Shown: positions 8,230-17,202, counted from the stretch's first letter. The stretch is 64,000 nucleotides of DNA from Paraglaciecola polaris LMG 21857 (GCF_000315055.1 NZ_BAER01000118.1:39412-103411); one strand, 5' to 3'. The notes: generated from the letters alone by a model not told the origin. A program made the numbers and translations.

Positions 8230-9483
8230 ATGCGCCCAAAAGTACTGATCATTGACGACAACGAACACAGCTTAGACGTCATTGCCAGTTTAATACTCAA
8301 GGCCCAATTAACTCCGGTCAGAGCCACCAGCTTGACCGCAGCGCAACATGTTTTTTCGCGTTCTGCCCCGGAAGATTTTTTATGCGCAGTCGTCGATTAC
8401 CGCTTGCCTGATGCGCCCATCGGTCAGGCGATTGATTTTACCCTAGCGTCGTTTTTACCCACTATCGTCACCACCGCATCTTTAGATGCCGATACCCGAG
8501 CCGGGATCCTCAACAAAAACGTCATTGATTACATTCTCAAAGAAAATGAGCAAGTGTATGAATATTTAAGCGTATTGCTCAGTCGTCTGCATAAAAACAA
8601 AAGCCTAGGGGTATTGGTGGTCGATAACGCTCGGGTCAGTCGCAATCGCATTACCTCATTATTGCGTCGTCATAATTTTATGACGTACGAAGCCATGACC
8701 GGTCAACAAGGCCTAGAATCCCTCACCCGCTATAATCATATTAAATTGGTCATAGTGGCTAACGACTTACCCGATAGCAGTGGTATCAAGATACTCAGTG
8801 AAATTCGCCAGCGAGCAAAGAAAGAGGATATTGCCGTGATTGGTTTAGCAGATAGCGGGGATACCGGCTTATCTGCGCGTTTTATTAAAAGCGGTGCTAA
8901 CGATTACTTAGCGCAGCCCTACGGCCAGGAGGAGTTCCTGTGCAGAATTATGCAAAACATTGAATACATAGAGAATATTGAGCTAATTCGACGCGCCGCT
9001 AATTCAGACTTTTTAACCGGCCTGCCTAATCGTCGCCACTTCTTTGAACGCGTCGCTGCCGCCACGCAGTTAGCGCCTATTTGTCAGTGCTTAGCCCTTA
9101 TCGATATCGATCACTTTAAAAAAATCAACGATACCTATGGCCACGATTGCGGTGATTATACCCTCAGAGAAATTGCCAAATTAGTGTCGAGCACCTTTAG
9201 TCAGCATATCCCTGCTCGTTTTGGCGGCGAGGAATTTTGTGTATTTATGCCCAACATTGGCCTGCAAACAGCGGTGAAAATTTTTGACGACTTTCGTCAG
9301 GCCTTAGCCGATATCGAGTTCAAGTTTGAAGGGAAAGTATTCCATTGCGCTGTCAGTATAGGCGTCACAGCACTGGAGCATGGTGGCGTTAATGGCATGC
9401 TGCGCAAGGCCGACGAATATCTGTATCAAGCAAAAAACACGGGACGCAACCGTGTAGAACACGATCCCATCCGTGCCAGTTAG
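8230..9483 (+). CDS. Dual-receiver diguanylate cyclase
   Basis: A 417-residue cytoplasmic response regulator with order REC-REC-GGDEF, a PleD-like layout. The first receiver (about 4-120) keeps the acidic pair D9/D10, phospho-acceptor D56 (VVDYRLPD) and K104. The second (about 127-245) has Ala177 where the aspartate should be and Gln229 in place of the conserved lysine, so it looks like a non-phosphorylated pseudo-receiver. The GGDEF domain has an intact GGEEF (332-336), so c-di-GMP synthesis is expected; I see no RxxD inhibitory site at the usual place. The stop overlaps the convergent rarD stop. No histidine kinase is adjacent. Confidence 0.88.
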   Translation: MRPKVLIIDDNEHSLDVIASLILKAQLTPVRATSLTAAQHVFSRSAPEDFLCAVVDYRLPDAPIGQAIDFTLASFLPTIVTTASLDADTRAGILNKNVIDYILKENEQVYEYLSVLLSRLHKNKSLGVLVVDNARVSRNRITSLLRRHNFMTYEAMTGQQGLESLTRYNHIKLVIVANDLPDSSGIKILSEIRQRAKKEDIAVIGLADSGDTGLSARFIKSGANDYLAQPYGQEEFLCRIMQNIEYIENIELIRRAANSDFLTGLPNRRHFFERVAAATQLAPICQCLALIDIDHFKKINDTYGHDCGDYTLREIAKLVSSTFSQHIPARFGGEEFCVFMPNIGLQTAVKIFDDFRQALADIEFKFEGKVFHCAVSIGVTALEHGGVNGMLRKADEYLYQAKNTGRNRVEHDPIRAS

Positions 9484-10400
9484 CTGGTCAGTTCGCTTTG
9501 TGCGTGTTTAAGTGCCTTTCTCACCTTGCGGTATTGGCGCAGCGAATCAAAACTAAACAGACCCAAGGCTAGCCATACAAAGGCAAACATCACTATTTTA
9601 CTATTATCCAGCGGCTCATCGTATACCACAGCAGCGAGCACAAACATGATGCTCGGGCCGATATATTGAAAAAAGCCCAAGGTAGAAAACATAATGCGTT
9701 TAGCGGCAGCGGTAAAACATAACAAAGGTGCGGTGGTTACGATCCCTGCGCAGATAAGTGCAATGTTTAACCCAGAATCATTGCTCAGCATGTTGCTGTA
9801 CTCCCCTGCAAACCAAATCCAATATACAATCGCTGGGGGTAGCAACAAGCAGCTTTCGACTAATAAGCCGGGCAGTGAGTCCACAGCGACCTGCTTACGT
9901 AATAGACCATAAATACCAAAAGTGACTGCCAAGGCGAGAGCGACCCAAGGCAACTGCCCGTAACTGACAATAAAAAACAGTACGCCTGTCAACGCTAATC
10001 CTACCGCCACTTTTTGTAAACGCCTGAGTCGTTCACCTAAAAAGAGCCGACCTAAAAATATGTTTAAAAGAGGATTAATGTAATACCCTAAACTGGCATC
10101 CAATAAGTGGTTATTATTAATTGCCCAGATGAATATAAACCAGTTAGCGGCAAGCAACACACCAGAAATAAGCAGAACCTGCATCACCTTGGGGTTGAGA
10201 ATAGCTTGCTTGACCTTGTCAATCTTGCCCGTCACAACCACCAGCAAAACCAATACAAGCACAGACCAGATAATGCGATGCATTAAAATTTCCATTGCGG
10301 GTACTTGGCCCAACAACTTGAAATACATTGGGGCTATACCCCACATGGTATACGCCGCTATTGCGAATAAGACGCCCGATTTCACTGCTTTGTCACTCAT
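9480..10400 (-). CDS. rarD: RarD-family EamA transporter
   Basis: A 306-residue inner-membrane protein with about ten hydrophobic segments and two EamA-type halves. The N-terminus GVLFAIAAYTMWGIAPMYFKLL and the motif LNIFLGRLFLGERLRRLQ are typical of RarD, as is DASLGYYINPLLN. RarD is annotated as a chloramphenicol-sensitive protein, but its natural substrate is unknown. In E. coli rarD also lies near uvrD and recQ, so synteny supports the name. It is convergent with the receiver-GGDEF gene. Confidence 0.88.
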   Translation of the reverse strand: MSDKAVKSGVLFAIAAYTMWGIAPMYFKLLGQVPAMEILMHRIIWSVLVLVLLVVVTGKIDKVKQAILNPKVMQVLLISGVLLAANWFIFIWAINNNHLLDASLGYYINPLLNIFLGRLFLGERLRRLQKVAVGLALTGVLFFIVSYGQLPWVALALAVTFGIYGLLRKQVAVDSLPGLLVESCLLLPPAIVYWIWFAGEYSNMLSNDSGLNIALICAGIVTTAPLLCFTAAAKRIMFSTLGFFQYIGPSIMFVLAAVVYDEPLDNSKIVMFAFVWLALGLFSFDSLRQYRKVRKALKHAQSELTS

Positions 10401-10676
10401 CTTGATGCCCTTTATTCGCCAAGCGCCGGAGTGTGAATTAACTGTGGGTTAAATGCAATGCGAAGCATGGTTTTAACCCTGCCCCCATCGTTGCAATAGC
10501 ATGCCAATAGCCAGCTTTGTTATATCATTATCCGTACCAGCCGAGCTGATTAGTCACTTGAAAGTAGCAAGCTTTGACCACCAGAATGTAAAATACAATT
10601 TAACAACTAGCCCATTGAAAAGAAAATAGCCTAATGACGGTCTCTTGATTGTGAGCAGGATTCGAGGAATACGCGT

Positions 10677-10934
10677 TTGTTAAATAGAAATATAGGTCTA
10701 CTGAATCAGCTGGTTAATCCAGCGTTAGTCAGACGTTCGTTAGTAACTGCCCTAGTAGTGGGTTTAATTCTAAACGTCATCAATCAATATGACGGATTGA
10801 TAGGCCGCGCGCCTATTCTGTGGGGCAATTTGATACTGACGTTTATCGTGCCTTACTTCGTTTCGACAATATCTGGCATTCTGACCTTGCGACAGATCAC
10901 TAAACAGCATGCCGCTAGGCAAAATGCTGCATAA
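10677..10934 (+). CDS. nrtS: NrtS-like nitrate/nitrite transporter (small membrane protein)
   Basis: An 85-residue protein with two hydrophobic segments. The pattern NPALVRRSLVTALVVGLILN, then INQYD and a second helix ending VPYFVSTISG, resembles the NrtS family of small nitrate/nitrite transporters. The only start available is TTG at 10677, with GAGGAA about 7 nt upstream, so translation is credible. A formate/nitrite-type channel lies about 1 kb downstream, which fits a nitrite-handling theme. The family name is from memory of the motif; function in this organism is inferred. Confidence 0.65.
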   Translation: MLNRNIGLLNQLVNPALVRRSLVTALVVGLILNVINQYDGLIGRAPILWGNLILTFIVPYFVSTISGILTLRQITKQHAARQNAA

Positions 10935-11286
10935 ACCTGAGCCTAGTTAATATTCGCAACCTAGCTCACAAACTATTGCCGCCGCCGGTCAGTAAATTTT
11001 GCAAAAAGCCCGTCAAAAAAGACTGATGGACAGTATCAGCACTGTGCATGGAATAGACGAATCAACCCTATCAATGGGTCACTAAAGTTGAAATTGCGGC
11101 CAGCATCCCCCCTGTATCCTTTATTCTGTAGGGCCTCGCGCATAGATTCTAAGTTAATTGTTTAACGGGATTTTTATTACACCCTGCCGCTCCTGCCCTT
11201 GGTATATATCCTGCAAAGTCACACTGCTCACTTTGAGTTTACCTCCTTGGTTTCCCGTAACGCCAAGCTTTTAAAACAGGACGTCC
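10935..11286. other. Gene-free spacer, nrtS-like gene to VTT-domain gene
   Basis: A 352-nt spacer with no ORF I can support on either strand and no strong terminator. It ends with ACAGGA about 6 nt before the next ATG, which serves as the ribosome-binding site. Promoters for the downstream genes presumably lie here but I cannot place them confidently. Confidence 0.5.
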
Positions 11287-11859
11287 ATGGTCGCTTATTT
11301 AAAACGTAAAACGAAACAGTTTATCGAATCTAAAAATATGTACATGGCACTGGTCATCGCCTCATTTTTAGAATCCATTATTGTACCTATTCCCCTTGAA
11401 GCAGTCCTTATTCCCCTGATGCAAGCCAAGCGGGAAAAGATTTGGTTTCTAGCGTTTTTAGCTACCTTGGGCTGTGTATTCGGCGCCATCATTGGTTATG
11501 GGGTTGGCTACTTTCTATTTGATCAATTCGCCGCACAAATCGCCAATTGGTTTTCAGACCCTCAGCAGCTAGAAAACGTCAAAACACAAATGCAAGAACA
11601 AGGATTCTGGTACGTATTGTCGGTGGGCATTATCCCCATTCCATTTCAGATAGCGATGCTGGCAGCAGGCGCGGCTAAGTACTCGTTATTTATGTTTTTA
11701 CTCGCCACTTTAATTGCTCGCTCAATCCGCTATTTTGGGCTGGCCTTGTTGGTAAAACTGGCTGGTAACCAAGCAGAAGCTATTTTTAAAAAGTATAAAA
11801 TTCCCACCGCCATTGTACTCACCTTAGTGGTGGTGCTTATCTGGTGGGTGAAACACTAA
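11287..11859 (+). CDS. YqaA-like VTT/SNARE-associated membrane protein
   Basis: A 190-residue inner-membrane protein of the VTT (SNARE-associated, DedA-like) superfamily. It has the re-entrant-loop pattern SFLESIIVPIPLEAVLIPLM near the start and a second SVGIIPIPFQIAMLAAGAAK in the C-terminal half, each followed by hydrophobic helices. Larger DedA relatives are lipid flippases or scramblases; this short YqaA-like branch has no established substrate. Its stop lies 24 nt before the preferred start of the formate/nitrite-type channel gene, so the two are probably co-transcribed. Confidence 0.78.
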   Translation: MVAYLKRKTKQFIESKNMYMALVIASFLESIIVPIPLEAVLIPLMQAKREKIWFLAFLATLGCVFGAIIGYGVGYFLFDQFAAQIANWFSDPQQLENVKTQMQEQGFWYVLSVGIIPIPFQIAMLAAGAAKYSLFMFLLATLIARSIRYFGLALLVKLAGNQAEAIFKKYKIPTAIVLTLVVVLIWWVKH

Positions 11860-11883
11860 CTTATGAATATCAAGGAGAAGATG

Positions 11884-12807
11884 ATGAATGACGATTTAGA
11901 GCACGGCGAACATGACCATGAATCAAAAATCGTTTCTTCCACCGGGGAGCTATTGTTTAGCGAAAATACCCGGGAGCGCACCAAAGAACGTAACCGAGAA
12001 AGCCAAGAATATGTTTCGGTCATCGTCAAACGTGTAGATGAAACGTTTCGCCATCCAGATGATATTCTTGAAAAAGCCATAGATGAAGGGGTTGAACAAC
12101 TGGCACGTCCAGCTATGTCGCTTTTTATGTCAGCGCTGGCGGCGGGCATGATCATCTGTTTTACCGTGTTAGCGGTCGGCGTCATGACTACAATCGTTGG
12201 CGACTTAACCAGTGGCTTCAACCGTGTCTTAGTGGCCTTGGTTTATCCCCTTGGTTTTGTGATGTGTATATTAAGCCGCACGCAACTTTTTACTGAACAC
12301 ACTGCTACCGCTTTCTACCCAATTTTGGATCGACGGATCAGCATTTTTCGCATGTTTCGCCTATGGGGCATTGTTATCGCGGGGAATATCATAGGCGGTA
12401 TATTCAGCGCTGGGCTGCTGGCTATGAGTGATGAAGTCATACACGCTAGCAGCGGTTATTTGATTATTGCTGAGCATATACTGTCGTATTCTCCCCTTAC
12501 CTTGTTGATCAGTGCCACATTAGCAGGTTGGTTAATGGCATTAGGCGCGTGGACCATACTATCGACCCACTCAACCACCAGCCAGATACTGTGTATTTAC
12601 ATTGTTACCTTCGTTATCGGTTTAGGCGGGCTACATCACTCTATCGCGGGCTCTGTTGAGCTATTGGTCGGTTACTTCACTTCAGATAGAATTGCCCTAG
12701 TGAGTATGATAGGTGCCCTGTCGGTGGTGCTATTGGGCAACGCAATTGGCGGATCGGTCTTTGTTGCTCTACTCAATTACAGCCACATTCGCAAACTCAA
12801 TAAATAA
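11884..12807 (+). CDS. Formate/nitrite transporter (FNT) family protein
   Basis: An integral membrane channel of the FocA/NirC family, closest in layout to YfdC, with a long charged N-terminal tail before six hydrophobic segments. The tail carries HGEHDHE and many Arg/Glu residues. Family features include SRTQLFTEHTATAFYP (TEN-like motif of helix 3) and GGLHHSIAGSVE in the fifth segment. Three starts are possible (11863, 11881, 11884); AAGGAG at 11872-11877 is best spaced for 11884, giving 307 residues. The substrate (formate, nitrite, lactate or another small anion) cannot be read from the sequence, though an NrtS-like gene nearby hints at nitrite. Confidence 0.85.
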   Translation: MNDDLEHGEHDHESKIVSSTGELLFSENTRERTKERNRESQEYVSVIVKRVDETFRHPDDILEKAIDEGVEQLARPAMSLFMSALAAGMIICFTVLAVGVMTTIVGDLTSGFNRVLVALVYPLGFVMCILSRTQLFTEHTATAFYPILDRRISIFRMFRLWGIVIAGNIIGGIFSAGLLAMSDEVIHASSGYLIIAEHILSYSPLTLLISATLAGWLMALGAWTILSTHSTTSQILCIYIVTFVIGLGGLHHSIAGSVELLVGYFTSDRIALVSMIGALSVVLLGNAIGGSVFVALLNYSHIRKLNK

Positions 12808-12818
12808 GGTGTCATCCC

Positions 12819-12845
12819 AGCAGGCCGTTTGTGGCCTGCTTATTT
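12819..12845 (+). terminator. Hairpin terminator between convergent genes
   Basis: AGCAGGCC (12819-12826) pairs with GGCCTGCT (12833-12840), loop of 6 nt, followed by TATTT. It sits between the FNT gene and the convergent DUF2177 gene and could serve both, though the T-run is short. Confidence 0.6.
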
Positions 12846-12862
12846 AGGTTACGCCTTCGTGA

Positions 12863-13264
12863 CTAGGAGGCCAAACGCTGTGCACGCCAACCACAATAGC
12901 TGCTAAAACTGGTCACCACTGTTCCCCACGCCCAGTCTTGCAAACTAATGCCCAGTGGCCAGTCTGCGAGCAATGCATAATTTGTCATATTGTATGCACC
13001 GTATGCTGCTGCGCCCAGTACGGCCCCGTTTAGCAATACCCCCTTGCCCTGACGAGCAGAAAATTGCGGCCGAATGACCAATTGCACAATCGCCAAACAA
13101 TAGAGACTGTAAAATACCACCCAAGGCCAAATATGCACTTCACTGCGCATTAAGCCTGCCATCGCCTGGGTGTAACTGTCTTTAGCAATCAGTCCAAGCC
13201 ACAGACCATCGAGTATCAGAAAACCAAGTAATCCCCCAATATACGCCGACATGACGTTTTTCAT
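12863..13264 (-). CDS. DUF2177 family membrane protein
   Basis: A 133-residue protein with about four transmembrane segments. The family signature is visible in GFLILDGLWLGLIAKDSY at the N-terminus and GAAAYGAYNMTNYALL in the middle. DUF2177 proteins have no established function. The gene is alone on this strand, ends convergently to the FNT gene, and has GGAGAAATAACG before the ATG. Confidence 0.82.
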   Translation of the reverse strand: MKNVMSAYIGGLLGFLILDGLWLGLIAKDSYTQAMAGLMRSEVHIWPWVVFYSLYCLAIVQLVIRPQFSARQGKGVLLNGAVLGAAAYGAYNMTNYALLADWPLGISLQDWAWGTVVTSFSSYCGWRAQRLAS

Positions 13265-13548
13265 CGTTATTTCTCCTTACAAGCAAGCCTTGCACATTGT
13301 TTATTACGGGTAAAATGTATTGGATGAAAGCTAATACGCAAACTTACTTATTTCGACCAAAATACCTTCTCTCGGCAAGCAGAAAGAACTACTACCCCCG
13401 TGTAATTTTTACCACCAAATCGCCCTACATTCGTGCATGTATCTAATTAAACTTAAGTATATCAAACAATTACACACTAGCTTTATTGGTACGATGTTCG
13501 CATTATTAAAGACAATATGACGATTGTGAGCCAGAAGAGGAAGACAAA

Positions 13549-13989
13549 ATGAAAATTTTTGAAGCGTTACGTAAAGACCATAATGTACAACGTGATTTAA
13601 TGGATGAGCTGCTCAACACCTCAGGTAAAAGCGACAGACGCATAAAGGCCTTTGCCGAGTTAAAAGAAGCGTTGGAAAATCACGCCTTAGCTGAAGAGCG
13701 TTATTTCTATGCGCCATTGATGAAGTCTGACGACATGGCGGATCAATCTCGTCATGCTATTGCTGAGCATCACGAGATTGATGAACTGATCGAAAAGTTA
13801 GAAAAAACCGATATGAGTTCATCCGCATGGTTGGTTCATATGAAATCCCTGCAGCATTTGGTGCTTCATCACTTGGATGACGAAGAGCAAACGTTCTTCC
13901 AAATGGCAGGCAAAGTGTTAAACGAAACTCAGAAAGATCAATTGGCGTCAAATTATCGCCAAGAAATGCGCGACCAGCAATCAGCGTAA
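13549..13989 (+). CDS. Hemerythrin domain protein
   Basis: A 146-residue four-helix-bundle protein with hemerythrin HHE motifs. Candidate iron ligands are H11 (KDHNVQRDL), H45 and E49 (NHALAEERYF), H74 (AEHHEIDEL), H107/H108 and E112/E113 (HHLDDEEQ). Such proteins bind O2 or NO or store iron at a non-haem di-iron site in the cytoplasm. The neighbours are a peroxiredoxin-like gene 66 nt downstream and nitrite-type transporters upstream, suggesting a redox or nitrosative stress role. Strong GAGGAAG upstream of the ATG. Confidence 0.88.
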   Translation: MKIFEALRKDHNVQRDLMDELLNTSGKSDRRIKAFAELKEALENHALAEERYFYAPLMKSDDMADQSRHAIAEHHEIDELIEKLEKTDMSSSAWLVHMKSLQHLVLHHLDDEEQTFFQMAGKVLNETQKDQLASNYRQEMRDQQSA

Positions 13990-14054
13990 TGCGTTGCTGG
14001 CAAAATGGATTTATTAACCAGTCTTCCATTTAACTTTGTACCAAGAGGATAACT

Positions 14055-14585
14055 ATGAATATTGAAAAATTAATACCAGGCAGCACATTTCCGACTATCC
14101 AAGTGCAAGACACGAAAGGAAAAACCGTCCCCTTAGTCGCAGCAAACGCCACAGATCATTGGACTATGGTCGTCGTGTACCGAGGCCAGCACTGCCCAGT
14201 ATGTAGCAAGTATCTTACCGCGCTACAAGAAATGCGCACTCAGTTTGAAGACATCAACATCGACATCGTTGCGGTTTCGGCTGACTCAGTAGACCAGCTA
14301 AATAAAAAACTCGATGATGTGTCCGTCGCATTCCCAGTGTATGCAGGCCTAAGCATGGAGCATATGAAACAACTTGGCCTGTATGTGTCTGAGCCGACCT
14401 CCGATGCTGAAACAGACCATGCATTCCCAGAGCCTGGTTTATTTGTCATCAACAGCGATAACAAGCTGCAAGTGTTAGAAATTGCCAACAGTCCCTTTGT
14501 GCGGCCTGATCTTAAAATGTTGGTTTCAGGCTTGGGATACACCCGTAAAAATGATTATCCCATTCGCGGAACCAAAAGCATTTAA
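14055..14585 (+). CDS. Peroxiredoxin-like (AhpC/TSA) protein
   Basis: A 176-residue thioredoxin-fold protein. The active-site region YRGQHCPVCSKYL places a CxxC at Cys47-Cys50, the arrangement of the peroxiredoxin-like AhpC/TSA family rather than of a classic typical 2-Cys enzyme. The segments TFPTIQVQD and VAVSADSVDQ match the fold's first strand and the post-helix strand. It would reduce peroxides or act as a thiol oxidoreductase in the cytoplasm. It follows hemerythrin by 66 nt on the same strand, with AGAGGATAACT before the ATG. Confidence 0.85.
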   Translation: MNIEKLIPGSTFPTIQVQDTKGKTVPLVAANATDHWTMVVVYRGQHCPVCSKYLTALQEMRTQFEDINIDIVAVSADSVDQLNKKLDDVSVAFPVYAGLSMEHMKQLGLYVSEPTSDAETDHAFPEPGLFVINSDNKLQVLEIANSPFVRPDLKMLVSGLGYTRKNDYPIRGTKSI

Positions 14586-14596
14586 TCGTCAATCGT

Positions 14597-14633
14597 CCAG
14601 CCTAAGCCCCTAACCTGAGGCCTAGGCTGGTTT
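14597..14633 (+). terminator. Weak hairpin after the peroxiredoxin-like gene
   Basis: CCAGCCTA (14597-14604) pairs with TAGGCTGG (14623-14630) across an 18-nt loop that has a further small stem, followed by TTTAG. The long loop and short T-run make this a tentative terminator. Confidence 0.4.
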
Positions 14634-14696
14634 AGCAGATGTGTATTTTGTGATCAAGGGCAAGCGCTAGAAAAATCATCGTAAAGGAACCCCAGC

Positions 14697-16319
14697 ATGT
14701 TTATCGTAAAATATTACCTCGGTGGTGCATTGGCCGCTTTGTTACTTGCCTATTTTAGCCAAAGCGTGTTTATGGCTATCCCGCTGGCGTGGATTGGTTT
14801 GTCTTTAACGGCCGTGGGCAGTGCCTATTTACTTCAAAAACCGGCCATATTTCGTAAAAAACAAGACGGCAGTATTCCCTTCTACGTGCGCTGGTTATTC
14901 ATTCCCTTTCTCGTCGGTGTACAACTGTATAATGCATGGGCAAGAAAACATGACAAAGTGCCGGCGATCCAAAAAATAGACGACGATTTGTATCTTGCCT
15001 GCCGATTATTCCCCAGTGACGTTGAATATCTGCAAGGGCAAAACGTTAAAGCCATCCTAGATGTAACTGCAGAATTTGACGGTTTAGATTGGACCGCCAC
15101 ATCCGAAGAATTAACTTATTTGAATGTGCCGGTGCTAGATCACCAAAGCCCAAATGAGGAGGATTTACTCAGCGCGGTTAATTGGATAGACAACCAAAGA
15201 CGTGCGAAACGTGGGGTGGTGGTGCATTGCGCTCTTGGTCGTGGGCGTTCTGTGCTCGTTATGGCGGCATACATCCTCAGTAAAAATCCTCAGATGAGCG
15301 TACGCCAAGCAATCGCTAAAATCCAAGATGTACGCGAAACAGCACGGCTGAATTCCCATCAATTAAGGGCGCTATGTAAGGTGTTCGAGCAAGGCAAACT
15401 GACACCCAAAGAACCCACTTGGTTAATAGCAAACCCAGTATCTGGGGCTGGCAAATGGCCAGAGAACCGTGAGTTCATTGAGCAACGCCTGTCTGCTTCC
15501 ATGCAGCTTAAAATAGTTGAAACCACGCCAGACATCAGTGCTGAAACATTGGCCAAACAGGCAGTTGAATCAGGCGCTAGTATGGTAATCGCATGTGGTG
15601 GGGATGGCACGCTAACGGAAGTGGCGTCTGTATTAGTCGATACCAATGTGCATTTTGCAATTATTCCCATGGGCACAGCGAACGCCCTCGCCCACGCTCT
15701 GTTCGGCACTCGTTCAAAAGTCATGCCTATCGAGGTTGCCTGTGAGCATATTGAGAGTGGTGTAGCGACAAAAATCGACACCGCTAGTTGCAACAAGCGG
15801 CTGATGTTATTAGTCACAGCCGTGGGGTTCGAACAGAAAATGATTGAAGGCGCTGATCGCGATGAAAAAAACCAAGGCGGACAAATGGCATACATTAAAG
15901 CCCTTTGGGAAGCAGTAAATACGAATGACTCACTTGATCTACTTGTCACTATAGACGATGGGGCACAACAGTCGCTGTCAGTCTGCAGCTTAGTGGTGGC
16001 AAATGCCGCTCCCTTCACAACAGTACTTGCGCAGGGAGGTGGCGAGCCGGATGCCAAAGACGGGCAATTAGACCTTACCTGGATCCCCCCGCAAACCTCA
16101 ATGAGCGAACATATGTTTAGTCTGTCAGAACTGATAGTGCCAAATGTCTTCGTGGATGCAGAAAATAAAAATGTTCATCATCAGCGTATCAAAAAGATCA
16201 TAATTAACGCCGAACAACCGCTTAATTATGTGATTGATGGCGAAACGTACCAAGATGAAGCCCTCGATATACGCATAAATCCCAGTTCACTGACTATGCT
16301 AATTGCGCCACAGCAATAA
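14697..16319 (+). CDS. Dual-specificity phosphatase fused to diacylglycerol kinase-type domain
   Basis: A 540-residue protein with three parts. Residues 1-80 hold two or three hydrophobic segments. Residues about 90-230 form a dual-specificity/tyrosine phosphatase domain with the CX5R loop HCALGRGRS (Cys178, Arg184). Residues about 240-535 form a lipid/diacylglycerol kinase catalytic domain with NPVSGAGK, GGDGT (301-305) and PMGTANALAHAL. The fusion suggests a membrane enzyme that both removes and adds phosphate on lipids or related substrates, but the real substrate is unknown. The start has AAAGGAAC about 7 nt upstream. It stands between a redox pair and a lipoprotein gene. Confidence 0.88.
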   Translation: MFIVKYYLGGALAALLLAYFSQSVFMAIPLAWIGLSLTAVGSAYLLQKPAIFRKKQDGSIPFYVRWLFIPFLVGVQLYNAWARKHDKVPAIQKIDDDLYLACRLFPSDVEYLQGQNVKAILDVTAEFDGLDWTATSEELTYLNVPVLDHQSPNEEDLLSAVNWIDNQRRAKRGVVVHCALGRGRSVLVMAAYILSKNPQMSVRQAIAKIQDVRETARLNSHQLRALCKVFEQGKLTPKEPTWLIANPVSGAGKWPENREFIEQRLSASMQLKIVETTPDISAETLAKQAVESGASMVIACGGDGTLTEVASVLVDTNVHFAIIPMGTANALAHALFGTRSKVMPIEVACEHIESGVATKIDTASCNKRLMLLVTAVGFEQKMIEGADRDEKNQGGQMAYIKALWEAVNTNDSLDLLVTIDDGAQQSLSVCSLVVANAAPFTTVLAQGGGEPDAKDGQLDLTWIPPQTSMSEHMFSLSELIVPNVFVDAENKNVHHQRIKKIIINAEQPLNYVIDGETYQDEALDIRINPSSLTMLIAPQQ

Positions 16320-16346
16320 TGCTGGCGTAGTGAACTTAAAGACACC

Positions 16347-16377
16347 AAAGGGAAAGCTGGACGTTTTCCTTTTTTTA
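16347..16377 (+). terminator. Intrinsic terminator after the phosphatase-kinase gene
   Basis: AAAGGGAAA (16347-16355) pairs with TTTTCCTTT (one G-U pair) across a short loop and is followed directly by a run of T. Confidence 0.65.
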
Positions 16378-16596
16378 TCTTGCCTTTACCATTTATAAAC
16401 TTTGCAGATTGCTCAAACAGGGGTGTGCACTTTTTACCATTACAGCAGTAACTTTTGCTTAGGCAAAAAACAGTTACACCTCTATCCCTTATAAATTAAG
16501 ACTTGCAGAGTTGGCCTCAATATTGAATTAGCCAATATATACAATTAAGTAAGCTGTATTACACAGCCTCAGAACAGACCTTAAAGAGCACTGCTA

Positions 16597-17142
16597 ATGA
16601 ACATATTACCCGATTACATTCTGTGGAAACCCACCCTCACCCTCTGTTTGATCTGTCTTTGCTTGTTCGGTTGTTCAACTGTTCCACCTACCCACTATCA
16701 GGTCGCTTCAGAGCAAGGTGCCAACGGCTATAGCCATATCCAATTGAGTGAAAATCAATACCGCGTATTGTTCAAAGGCAACAAGAATACCGATAAAGAT
16801 GAAGCCAAAGATTTTGCCCTACTCCATGCTGCCGAGTTAACCACTGCCCAAGGCTACGACTGGTTCACCATAGTGGATAGTGAAACTGACGTAGAAACCA
16901 AAGGTGTGACCCGAGTCGGACCAAGTACGATGAAACCGGTACCTGGCCAAACGAGCTGCGGGCTGCTTGGCTGTGCGACGCCTAGCTCACCAAATTACGC
17001 TGGTGGTGAAGTCACCACTAAGCAAGTAAAAGAAAACGTCTTGTCTTCCTTGCTCATCACCATGGGCAAAGGAGAGCCTAAAACGCCATTGACCGTATTT
17101 GATGCCGCGCAACTTGCCGAAAATTTACGTCAAGCAAACTAG
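16597..17142 (+). CDS. CC0125/CC1285-family lipoprotein
   Basis: A 181-residue predicted lipoprotein with lipobox LFGC (Cys26) after a hydrophobic segment. The mature region has YRVLFKGNKNTDKDEAKDFA then LLHAAELTTAQGYDWFTIVD, the pattern of the CC0125/CC1285 lipoprotein family, whose function is unknown. A CGLLGC segment near residue 125 offers two cysteines that could form a disulfide in the envelope. It precedes an MscS-type channel by 86 nt, but a strong terminator separates them. Confidence 0.75.
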   Translation: MNILPDYILWKPTLTLCLICLCLFGCSTVPPTHYQVASEQGANGYSHIQLSENQYRVLFKGNKNTDKDEAKDFALLHAAELTTAQGYDWFTIVDSETDVETKGVTRVGPSTMKPVPGQTSCGLLGCATPSSPNYAGGEVTTKQVKENVLSSLLITMGKGEPKTPLTVFDAAQLAENLRQAN

Positions 17143-17175
17143 TTTAGCGGCAGCACAGATTGTGCGTTCCCTTTT

Positions 17176-17202
17176 GCGAGTACCTTTGGTACTCGCTTTT
17201 TT
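17176..17202 (+). terminator. Strong intrinsic terminator after the lipoprotein gene
   Basis: GCGAGTACC (17176-17184) and GGTACTCGC (17188-17196) form a perfect 9-bp stem with a TTT loop, followed by six T. Confidence 0.9.

Noticed and set aside
15359..16057. A 232-codon open frame on the minus strand opposite the phosphatase-kinase gene
   Set aside because: It lies entirely antisense to a well-supported gene, has no domain or ribosome-binding site, and has the composition expected of a shadow frame.
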